From Clonostachys chloroleuca (Eukaryota; Ascomycota; Sordariomycetes; Hypocreales; Bionectriaceae), in the NCBI GenBank assembly GCA_037952775.1, contig JBANAY010000003.1, positions 35,960,001 to 36,024,000 on the forward strand: 64,000 nucleotides of DNA, written 5' to 3'. A program made the translations under genes and the position numbers. Below are positions 56,950 through 64,000 of the stretch, in pieces. Numbering within the stretch: the stretch's first letter is position 1; every line of letters starts with the position of its first letter. Below the pieces are notes generated by a model, which saw nothing but the letters and a program-made list of their open reading frames with translations, made no database searches and was not told the DNA's origin.

Positions 56950-58092
56950 TTAAACCACAACATGGGTAGACATATGCTCAACCGCCTCCTTAATAGTTCG
57001 GAGCATACGCAGGTTTACACAGAATGGGCATCTAATTGGCTTATCGTTCGTAGAGATCGGCACATCTGAATGAATGGGGGTGAGAGTCAAGTCCGTGTCT
57101 ATATCCTGGGCCGGAGTGGCGTATCTGGGGTCAGACGATGTCTGTCTATTAGGCGTGGCCATAATTGCAGTGTGCGCCAATCCAGCTCGTTCTTGTCGTT
57201 CACGTTCCTCGCGCACTGCTGCCGCCTGCTCCTCCGCGGCTTGCTCTTCTTGTTGAAGCTGCCGCAATGCATTTTGAAGGACAACCTCAGGATCGTCATC
57301 TGCATAGATTGACGCGTCTGGTGGGGGAGGAGGGGGGATAGTGGGTGATTCGGTGGGTGTGAGCTGGGGAGGCGGCGCCTCAGAAGGCACGGGCATCCGT
57401 CTTAGGATTTCATCGCGGACTAATGCACAGGTGCTGAGACTTGCCTCAACACCTACGGCCCGAAGTATTTGGTCCTTCAGGGCTGGGAGACTGGTGTCCG
57501 GCACGACAGTCATGAAACGTGGCACATAGTCGGCCAAATAGCCAATGTCCTCGGCCGGGTTGATTCCCCCTTCTCCATGTCGCCGCTGGCGCCTTATCAA
57601 TAGCCCGTATCGCTTCTTGAAACGATGGATCCAACCAGGAGAGAACTCAGGCGATACCTCTTCCTTGTAGCGCGGAAGTTTGTTGAAAATAGACTTTGCC
57701 TTTTCGCCGAGCTCTTCATTTGTAGGCTGGCGGCCTGAAGCCTGCACCTGCTGGTACCATCGCAACACAAGTTTTTCTACGTCGGGCCAATTGCCAAAGC
57801 GGAGACGCGAGCCCGAGAGCTGGGGGTTCTCACTATCAAGCCGCGAATACTTGGGAGAAAGAGAATGCGACACGGTAGATTGGCTGATCTGGTGGCCATA
57901 CTGAGCAAAAAACCAGTCTATGCATGCCTTGTGCGACGGGCGCACAGGCTGCTCATTTGCCCATTTCCGCAAGGAGCGACGCTGGTCCAGCGTGAGAGAA
58001 TGGCGTTCTTTGGGATGCGATGAGTCTGGGACGGGGGTGATGTCGGTGGTGTCTGGGCCTGCGGCGGCCGGGTCCGTTCCGGTCTCCGCCAT
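56950..58092 (-). CDS. Abp1/CENP-B-like DNA-binding protein with C-terminal zinc finger
   Basis: A protein of 380 residues carrying the DNA-binding half of pogo-type transposases but no DDE catalytic domain. An Abp1-type N-terminal helix-turn-helix (LTLDQRRSLRKWANEQPVRP) is followed by a CENP-B-type HTH (VEKLVLRWYQQVQASGRQPT, then SPGWIHRFKKRYGL). A Pro-rich linker, a charged coiled coil (QEEQAAEEQAAAVREERERQ) and a C-terminal C-x2-C-x14-H-x3-H finger (CPFC ... EHMSTH) complete it. The ATG at 58092 is the first in frame; there is no intron. Possible roles are centromere, replication-origin or repeat silencing. It looks domesticated rather than mobile, as no terminal repeats are seen nearby. 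Confidence 0.85.
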   Translation of the reverse strand: MAETGTDPAAAGPDTTDITPVPDSSHPKERHSLTLDQRRSLRKWANEQPVRPSHKACIDWFFAQYGHQISQSTVSHSLSPKYSRLDSENPQLSGSRLRFGNWPDVEKLVLRWYQQVQASGRQPTNEELGEKAKSIFNKLPRYKEEVSPEFSPGWIHRFKKRYGLLIRRQRRHGEGGINPAEDIGYLADYVPRFMTVVPDTSLPALKDQILRAVGVEASLSTCALVRDEILRRMPVPSEAPPPQLTPTESPTIPPPPPPDASIYADDDPEVVLQNALRQLQQEEQAAEEQAAAVREERERQERAGLAHTAIMATPNRQTSSDPRYATPAQDIDTDLTLTPIHSDVPISTNDKPIRCPFCVNLRMLRTIKEAVEHMSTHVVV

Positions 58093-59308
58093 ATGCCTAG
58101 AGATGATCACAACCTTGCTGCTGGGATGGTAGTGCAGGTTGATGCGTTGAATCGTTGTATCCGAAGTCGTGTGCAATCGCTTTCGATTAAAGGGAGAATA
58201 GAGAGGGGAACTAGGGAAATGCGGGTGGCGGGGCCACCATTAGTCTTACCCTCGCTTTTGGCCTTGCAGACCACGTGATGCAAGGCATATATATGTTAGT
58301 CTTCATTTTGGTTCAAACGTGAGTGAATACACCAAGGACCGATGCCTTTCGAATGCGCAGCAGGAAAAAAAAATTTGGAATTTGTTACGAAGACTTCGAG
58401 TTAAAGGTTCAATTAACCGTATGAGGGATAATGGCATGTGGGCTAGAAATTGCAATTCAGCACTAGCAGTATGTTCTCATTAACTCATATGCTCATTTAT
58501 GTTTCGCGTAAATGCATGAAATATGGCCCGTTTCAAAAACACGAGAGCCTAACTCTAAGCGCATGAACACCTTTCTAGACCACAAGTCAACGTCCTAGGA
58601 ATGGAAACCAGCCTAATACCTCTAGATATGATTTCACATCAGATCTATCTTTGTGTGTCTGTAGCGAGAACAGCGGACAGATAAGCGTGGTCACTCTCAA
58701 TACAGGCTGTTCTCGGACCCCCTCCTATGCCACCCATATAGATGCATATTACCATTACAGAGGTCTGTGAAACCACCTTTTAATCCATATTACCTCTGGT
58801 TCCCAGCATCGGCATCGGTGACTACCTTACCTCAGGTGGGGGGTTTCGTGTAGCCACTATTGAAAGCAGAGCGCCTGCACCGAGTTGCGAGGTGATGACA
58901 GCAAGAGGTGCATTCCCCCAATTGAAACAGCATTTCCTATGGCCAGACATGGATTATCTGGATGCGGGGTGCTCCAATAAAATAAGTTGTCACAATAGCA
59001 GAAATTCTGTACATCGTGCAACTAGCTTCAATTTGTACAATCGTAATGCGATCATAGTGCAGGTTGCAAGAAGCTCACGAAGTTCTAACACCATTGAAAT
59101 GGGTCGCCCGGGGGCAAGGAATTCTCCAGTCTTATGAGTTTGACAATGAGTTCGGTTTCATTTATATTTCAACACGGCCGAAGACGGATATGCCATAGGA
59201 ACAATGTGTTATTTGCAGTCAAACGTAGCTCAATGCAAGCTGTTCTGGAGCCATCTATTCATACAATCCCTCAAACATGCCGCCGGCGACGAAAGTTCTG
59301 GCTGTCGC
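58093..59308. other. Intergenic region, no gene seen
   Basis: About 1.2 kb. It is AT-rich near 58350-58520 and has a CCACGTGATG element at about 58270. The open frame at 58892-59137 shows no domain. I see no inverted repeats that would mark a transposon beside the CENP-B-like gene. Confidence 0.4.
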
Positions 59309-59648
59309 TTAGTTCTTCTTGTCATCCTCGAGGAACTTCCTATATTTGTGTGTTAGCTTCTCCTAATTGTCATGATATCGTCGGGGTCGAATTCGCGCAC
59401 TTGATGAAGTCGGCCTCGTCGGAGCTAGAGGCATTGATGGGAGGAGTGTTGTTGGCAGCAGCAGGCTTCTTGGGGCCGGAAGTAGCAGCATAGACACCGC
59501 CGAAGATGGAGGCCAGAACACCCATGGCGAGCTACGGCAATGGTTAGCATGATGAGTCCAGCTCTTTTGTAGTCAATCGGGAGGTTTGACGAACGTAGTG
59601 GCCGCCGACCTGTCGGCCTGCAATAGTGTAGTATGCGACGCCAGCCAT
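59309..59648 (-). CDS. atp19: F1Fo-ATP synthase subunit k (Atp19-like)
   Basis: A small inner-membrane subunit of mitochondrial ATP synthase linked to dimer stability. Exons are 59648..59595, 59531..59401 and 59339..59309, giving 71 residues. It reads MAGVAYYTIAGRQVGGHY, LAMGVLASIFGGVYAATSG (a single membrane span), then PPINASSSDEADFI and KKFLEDDKKN at the end. Intron 1 has the uncommon donor GTTCGT, and intron 2 starts GTGCGC. Size and motifs match fungal subunit K. It is divergent from the MTFP1-like gene. Confidence 0.88.
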
Positions 59649-60096
59649 TTTGAATCGGTGTGTGGAATTGAGGTGGTTGAATAGGGGCGGAGGGTCTAGT
59701 GGCTGTTGATTCGACTGAAGATTGAATTCCTGAAGAGATCTCAATTTCGAGGTGTCGGGAAATACAGGCCAATGGTGCTGCGCGCTGGACCGACGGCTAT
59801 ACCTCGGAATTATGTAGGTAGACGGTCTGAATGGAAGTCGGACTTGTCGGGCATTTGCACCGCCCGTGGATCTGCCACAGATCTCACTAATGCCCCGACT
59901 TGCCGGCCAGGCTGCCTAAGATTAGAGGGAGCTTGTACGTCACCGGCCGACGGGCGTTTTCGGCATAATCCAACAGTATCTCCTACTCCCGCGCTTATCA
60001 CCCTTCTGTCCTCTTCTCATTTCTGTCGCACTATTGCCTTTTTCTTTGTTTTTGGCCAATCCCAATTGAAAGAGCATTCGTTTATATCAAGACAAG
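59649..60096. promoter_or_regulatory. Divergent promoter of atp19 and the MTFP1-like gene
   Basis: There are 448 bases between divergent starts of two genes for mitochondrial inner-membrane proteins. No gene lies inside. Joint control is plausible from arrangement only. Confidence 0.4.
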
Positions 60097-61023
60097 ATGC
60101 CTTGGTGGGGACGAACACCAGATCCGTCCGAGTCGAAGACTGCGACAGACGCTCAAAAGACAGCCAATTCAACGGATGGCGCCTCATTCAACCCCGATAA
60201 ACTCCCCGACGCTCGAAAGCTTCCCAGGTCGCTCCAAAAGATCGTGGATGAGTCAGACAAGGACAGCAGCTACTTCGACGATGTAGCCGAGGGATAGTAC
60301 GTTCCTCTCAGAACAAACCCAACCAAGATTCAACTCCAAGATACTAATGCGCTCAGTGGCCGAGACTCAACAGAGTCTAACGTACGATATGCCGCCTACG
60401 CAACGAGGATCCGGACCATAATGCTCTCGGCGCATCGATACGTTGCCTACACATCCGATATTGGAGAATCCTTCCGCCCAGTTGCCCATAAAAACCTTGT
60501 ACGGGGTGCCTATGGTATTTCATGGATCTATATCTTGGGTGATGTGTCCCATGAGGGGTATAGGGCGTACTGGAGCAACCAGCGCACACTCAACCCCGCA
60601 TTACAACTCACTGCCGATCAGCAGAAGTGGTCTGGATTAGAAGCTGCTGTCGCTAGCCCCGGACAGGCAGGCACTGTTTCGCCTCTGGAGGATTGGCGCA
60701 CGGTCATGGTCCAACGAGGCATCTTCCAAAGTGTTGCTAGTATGGGTCTGCCGGCTTTCACAATCCACAGCGTTGTCCGCTACTCGGGGCGAGCCATGAA
60801 GGATCTGAAGAACAAGACGTTGAGAACCTGGGGTCCAATCGGACTGGGTCTTGCGGTCGTGCCATTCTTGCCAAGGATGTTCGATGAGCCTGTGGAGAAC
60901 GCGGTCGAATGGATATTTCACAAAGGTTTTGAGGCCTACGGAGGAAAGGCGGCTGTTGGAGATGCGCCAACGATGGGAAGAGAGGATCTGTTAGGCAAAA
61001 AGCCAACTGATAGGGATCTGTGA
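60097..61023 (+). CDS. MTFP1/MTP18-like mitochondrial fission process protein
   Basis: MTFP1 is an inner-membrane protein that promotes mitochondrial division in animals. Exons are 60097..60296 and 60357..61023 (GTACGT..CTCAG, branch ACTAAT), giving 288 residues; the join makes VAEGYGRDSTESNVRYAAYA. Family marks are YVAYTSDIGESFRPVAHKNL, YGISWIYILGDVSHEGYRAY, then QSVASMGLPAFTIHSVVRYS and a hydrophobic WGPIGLGLAVVPFLPRMFDE. The N-terminus (MPWWGR) is basic and Ser/Asp-rich. It starts 448 bases from atp19 on the other strand. Confidence 0.9.
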
Positions 61024-61674
61024 GCCGAGAGAAAGATTACAGAATCATACTAAACTCCACACTGGGAAAACACATAAAGCAAATAGAAGACAACTCTGTC
61101 GCATATATTCAGATAGGGATAATTACAGAGATATCTTGCCACTATTATGATTCCACGTCAAACGAATTCCGGCGTCGGTACAACGATGAACAAATCGCTG
61201 ATGCACAGCGACTTGCCTCTGAAACGACTGGCTATTATGCGGCCGTATTAAGCTAAGAGGAGCCTTAATTTGACGTGGGGTAAATGGCCTGCACCCGAGT
61301 GGTGGCTTGGCGGCCCCTTGGCGGCATTACGTTTAAAACAGGCATCCTTCACGCCAATTTAATTCACCTGCGAACCACGTAATCAGGACCGACAAAACAT
61401 ATCGCCAAGCGGCCACGAGGCTTCTCATATTTTGCCAAATTTATCCACCATCATTTTAGAATATACACGTTTGGTTTAGAGCCTATCTCTCGTGCGACGC
61501 CGCTCTCGCCCTTGACCGATCTTACGACACACGTTACGAGCTAGTTGTTTCCAGACTCTTCCCTATCAGCTCAGTCAGCCTTAGCCACCACCACAAGAGC
61601 ATACGCAGCGCTCTCTGCCTGTCGCCTCCAGCGTATTTGTATTTGAACCGCTTTCGGGCTCTGCTACGGTCAGA
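61024..61674. other. Intergenic region, no gene seen
   Basis: About 650 bases. A frame without an ATG runs to 61256 and ends in a plausible-looking peptide, but I cannot tie it to a gene. The rest should be the promoter and leader of the AN1 gene, with pyrimidine-rich sequence near 61490-61600. Confidence 0.35.
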
Positions 61675-62607
61675 ATGGCATCTTCATCCAGCTCCGGCGC
61701 TCAGGACACGAGCTACGTCGAAATGAACGACAAAAACGACGCCACCTTGATTGGCAAGCACTGCGAGTACGACTACTGCAACCAGCTCGATTTCCTCCCC
61801 TTCCTCTGCCAGTCCTGCCGCAAGACATACTGCCTAGACCACCGAACCGAGACTGCACACAAATGCGCCAAGGCCGGCGAGTGGGCTGAGCGCAAGCGAC
61901 TTGCGCAGCTGGCACAACCCTCCGTTGGCGCTGGCAAGACCCTACGGGACAAGGTGTCGCAGAAGCCCTGCGCCTCGCCATCCTGCAACACCACCGTAGG
62001 GACGTCACTCACCCCCGGTGTGCACTGCTCGATATGTAATCGCGACTACTGCCTGAAACACAGACTGCAGGAGGACCATGACTGCAAAAACCTGATTCCA
62101 ATAGGGGCCCGGCCGGTGCAAATAGACATTGTGGCCCAGAGGACGAAGTCGGCATTTGAGAGACTGAAAGCTTGGGGATCGAGCAAGAAAGAGCAAGCTG
62201 GTCGAGCACTACCTAAGCCAAAGCCCAGTTCTGCGGCTGCGAGACTCGTGGCCGTCAACAACCTGAAGAAAACGGCCAAGGGCGATGCCAAGGTTGCACC
62301 GGAGAAGCGCATTTACCTGTTTGTCGAAGCAGAGGCCGAGACAGCAAAGGCCAAGTTCCCCAAGGGAGAGTTCTTCTACAATCAAGAATGGGTGGTCGGG
62401 CGTGTGCTTGACGCTGCGGCAAGGAGCCTCCAGGTCCAGAATATCAACAACCAGAGCTCCAATGAGCTCGACAAGCTACGGGTCTTCCATGTGGAAGGTG
62501 GGAGACTGCTGGAGTTCAATGAGAAAGTCGGCGCCTCCTTGCAGAGTGGTAATACCATCGTGCTCCTTCGAGGCGTGGGACCGCCAGCTGATCTGATTGA
62601 TGTATAA
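61675..62607 (+). CDS. cuz1: AN1-type zinc finger protein (Cuz1/ZFAND1-like)
   Basis: Cuz1/ZFAND1 connects Cdc48 and the proteasome during arsenite and other proteotoxic stress. The gene is intronless, 310 residues. Two AN1 fingers are clear: HCEYDYCNQLDFLPFLCQSC with CLDHRTETAHKC (about 29-64), and ASPSCNTTVGTSLTPGVHCS with YCLKHRLQEDHDC (about 101-140). The C-terminal part (KRIYLFVEAEAETAKAKFPK, WVVGRVLDAAARSLQVQNIN) is a ubiquitin-like fold as in Cuz1. The architecture is complete, so the name is fairly safe. Confidence 0.9.
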   Translation: MASSSSSGAQDTSYVEMNDKNDATLIGKHCEYDYCNQLDFLPFLCQSCRKTYCLDHRTETAHKCAKAGEWAERKRLAQLAQPSVGAGKTLRDKVSQKPCASPSCNTTVGTSLTPGVHCSICNRDYCLKHRLQEDHDCKNLIPIGARPVQIDIVAQRTKSAFERLKAWGSSKKEQAGRALPKPKPSSAAARLVAVNNLKKTAKGDAKVAPEKRIYLFVEAEAETAKAKFPKGEFFYNQEWVVGRVLDAAARSLQVQNINNQSSNELDKLRVFHVEGGRLLEFNEKVGASLQSGNTIVLLRGVGPPADLIDV

Positions 62608-63136
62608 TCTTGAGATATGTAGTATGATAGAGGAGCGTGAAGCATTTTTAGGCGTTGGTAGAAGATGTATTGATGATACCGATCTGGAGACGGACTTTTA
62701 TTTATGGGATCTCGTTGATAGCTAGGCATGGAGCTATTACTCAGCACTTTAGAGAAGAAATACTTAACTTACCTGGCATTCGAAAGCTACATGTATCCAA
62801 GTGCACCCTAGCTGGGTTTACCCTATGCCTACAGATGCAAAGTGAACTGTCAACAGACACAAATTTGAAAACCTTCCACAGCAGTAAAGGTGTCATGGCA
62901 ATGTCTCATGCCATCAATTCTTGAGATTTTAAAAAATCAAAGCCTGGTGGCTTCTCAAGAAGCGTAAGGTGTAAGCATAGTTTAATGGGAGTCACGTGCT
63001 TTCGTGATCTCTGGCGTGTATCTATGACGGAGCCATTCACGCACTAACTTAGCATCCCGTCGCATACTAATTCCCGACTCCCATTCATACAAGTCGTGAA
63101 AATGTAGGATGTCAACAAGAAGTTCTCTAGAGGAAA
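62608..63136. other. Intergenic region before rad4
   Basis: About 530 bases with the 3' UTR of the AN1 gene and the rad4 promoter. It carries a CACGTG palindrome at 62993-62998. No coding frame is supported. Confidence 0.4.
62993..62998. promoter_or_regulatory. CACGTG palindrome upstream of rad4
   Basis: CACGTG within GGGAGTCACGTGCTTTCG, 139 bases before the rad4 start. It is a standard bHLH site; use here is untested. Confidence 0.3.
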
Positions 63137-64000
63137 ATGCCACCTCATGTGCCCCGGAAGCGCATGCGCGTATCATCGCCTGATGAAACTACGAAGAGCA
63201 GCAAAAGGGGGAAACCCAATGCGGGCACTTCACGCTCTGCTGGCCGTCGCAAAGCATCCTTGTATGATGCGCTTGATGCGACCTCCACACCCCAATCATC
63301 TAAAAACAACTTTTTAGACGGTATAAAAGAGGGGAAAGACGAAAGTGAGAGCTCCTTGTCTTCGCTCTCAGATGCCGATTTCGAGGATGTTCCATCTGCA
63401 AAGGTCGAAAAGCCACCACCAGAGTCAGATGAGGAAGAGGACATCGAATTCGAAGATGTGGCTGCTCCAAAAGATACCGCCTCCGACGTTCCAGTCGTTT
63501 CGGGTGACTTGGAGCTAACTCTGAACAGAGATACCCGCATTTCGCTCGTCAATGCGTACGGGGACAAGAAGGGGCCGACGAAGCGTGAGAAGAAGGTTCG
63601 CATAGCTACCCACGGCCTTCACGTCTTGCTTCTGCTCTGGCACAATGCGATTCGCAACTCATGGGTCTGCGATGAAGAAGTCCAAGCTACTATGATCTCG
63701 CATCTTCCACCTGGATTGTGGGCGGAAGTTGATCGGTGGAGAAGGCATAGTGGTCTTGAGAAACCACCCCCAGTCAAACCTATTCCCGCCAAGTCGAAGG
63801 GCAAGAGAAAATCAAAGGGTAGAGCTTCTAAGGACGGCAGCTCCCGAGACTGGGGCTCAGCTTCCGAGCGACTAGAGGATGGAAAGGTTGATATGAGCCA
63901 TGGCGATCCGCTCTTCCGGTTGATGCAGACCTTGGTCAGTTGGTGGAGGCAAAGGTTCCGCGCATCGGCTCCTGGTCTTCGCAAATGGGGTTACATGTCT
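63137..64000 (+). CDS. rad4: DNA repair protein Rad4/XPC, N-terminal part (3' end off window)
   Basis: Rad4/XPC recognises distorted DNA and starts nucleotide excision repair. The frame is open from ATG 63137 to the window edge, 288 codons, with no stop. It begins with a basic stretch (PRKRMRVSSPDETTKSSKRG), then an acidic Ser-rich region, then the family block LELTLNRDTRISLVNAYGDK and HGLHVLLLLWHNAIRNSWVC, which starts the transglutaminase-like domain. A Lys-rich insert (KSKGKRKSKGRASK) follows, and DPLFRLMQTLVSWWRQRFR lies at the edge. The repair domains proper are beyond the window. Confidence 0.93.
   Translation, partial: MPPHVPRKRMRVSSPDETTKSSKRGKPNAGTSRSAGRRKASLYDALDATSTPQSSKNNFLDGIKEGKDESESSLSSLSDADFEDVPSAKVEKPPPESDEEEDIEFEDVAAPKDTASDVPVVSGDLELTLNRDTRISLVNAYGDKKGPTKREKKVRIATHGLHVLLLLWHNAIRNSWVCDEEVQATMISHLPPGLWAEVDRWRRHSGLEKPPPVKPIPAKSKGKRKSKGRASKDGSSRDWGSASERLEDGKVDMSHGDPLFRLMQTLVSWWRQRFRASAPGLRKWGYMS

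Noticed and set aside
56950..58092. Intact transposon
   Set aside because: No DDE catalytic residues, terminal inverted repeats or target-site duplication were found around the CENP-B-like gene.
61024..61256. Frame after the MTFP1-like stop ending in a plausible charged peptide
   Set aside because: It has no ATG near its start, lies in the expected 3' UTR and cannot be joined to any neighbour.
1..64000. tRNA, rRNA, CRISPR or prokaryotic features
   Set aside because: I looked for T-arm consensus, long repeats with spacers and ribosomal motifs in the gaps and saw none; a tRNAscan/Infernal run would be decisive.

Overview
This window is nuclear DNA from a filamentous ascomycete, most likely a Sordariomycete; Hypocreales is my guess but is not proven. 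The genes are split by short GT-AG introns, mostly 50-100 bases, often with CTAAC/CTGAC/CTAAT-type branch sites. Families typical of such fungi are present: a Dicer-like protein, a Zn2Cys6 regulator, a DUF7514-type protein, a Yvc1-like channel, an Abp1/CENP-B-like protein and Bem1. I see no tRNA, rRNA, CRISPR array, intact transposon or prokaryotic operon. I rebuilt exon structures by hand by joining frames across introns; coordinates give the coding span, and exon ends are in each entry.

Layout. 1-14 kb is dense housekeeping: TSR1 (partial) and UTP7 are divergent, then PTH2, a nicotinamide riboside kinase, a Dicer-like 2 gene, an RCC1-repeat protein and proteasome subunit alpha-2. 14-20 kb holds a RING-CH membrane ubiquitin ligase, a GT34 mannosyltransferase and sphingosine-1-phosphate lyase. 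20.1-25.8 kb is a gene-poor stretch before a DUF7514-type gene. 28.9-30.1 kb is an unrecognised Ser-rich coiled-coil protein. 31.6-36 kb is a compact group of a short-chain dehydrogenase, an NmrA-like protein and a Zn2Cys6 regulator. 37-43.7 kb has an arrestin-like gene between AT-rich spacers, a Yvc1-type channel and a secreted GH5 hydrolase. 44.5-58 kb has a conserved membrane protein, BEM1, a THP3-like Sac3/GANP protein, VPS36 and a CENP-B-like protein. 59-64 kb has ATP19, an MTFP1-like mitochondrial protein, a CUZ1-like AN1 zinc-finger protein and the 5' part of RAD4/XPC.

How genes relate. Several divergent pairs share one promoter and a theme: TSR1/UTP7 (40S ribosome biogenesis), ATP19/MTFP1-like (mitochondrial inner membrane) and the dehydrogenase/NmrA-like pair (redox metabolism, beside a regulator).

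The main caution is that seven genes, including an essential proteasome subunit and VPS36, read correctly only if single bases are added or removed at ten sites, nearly all in short homopolymers, mostly G/C runs read one base short. An eighth-family case, the Dicer-like gene, has the same lesion in an A7 run. The simplest reading is consensus error in the assembly, so apparent breaks here should not be taken as pseudogenes without read-level checks.
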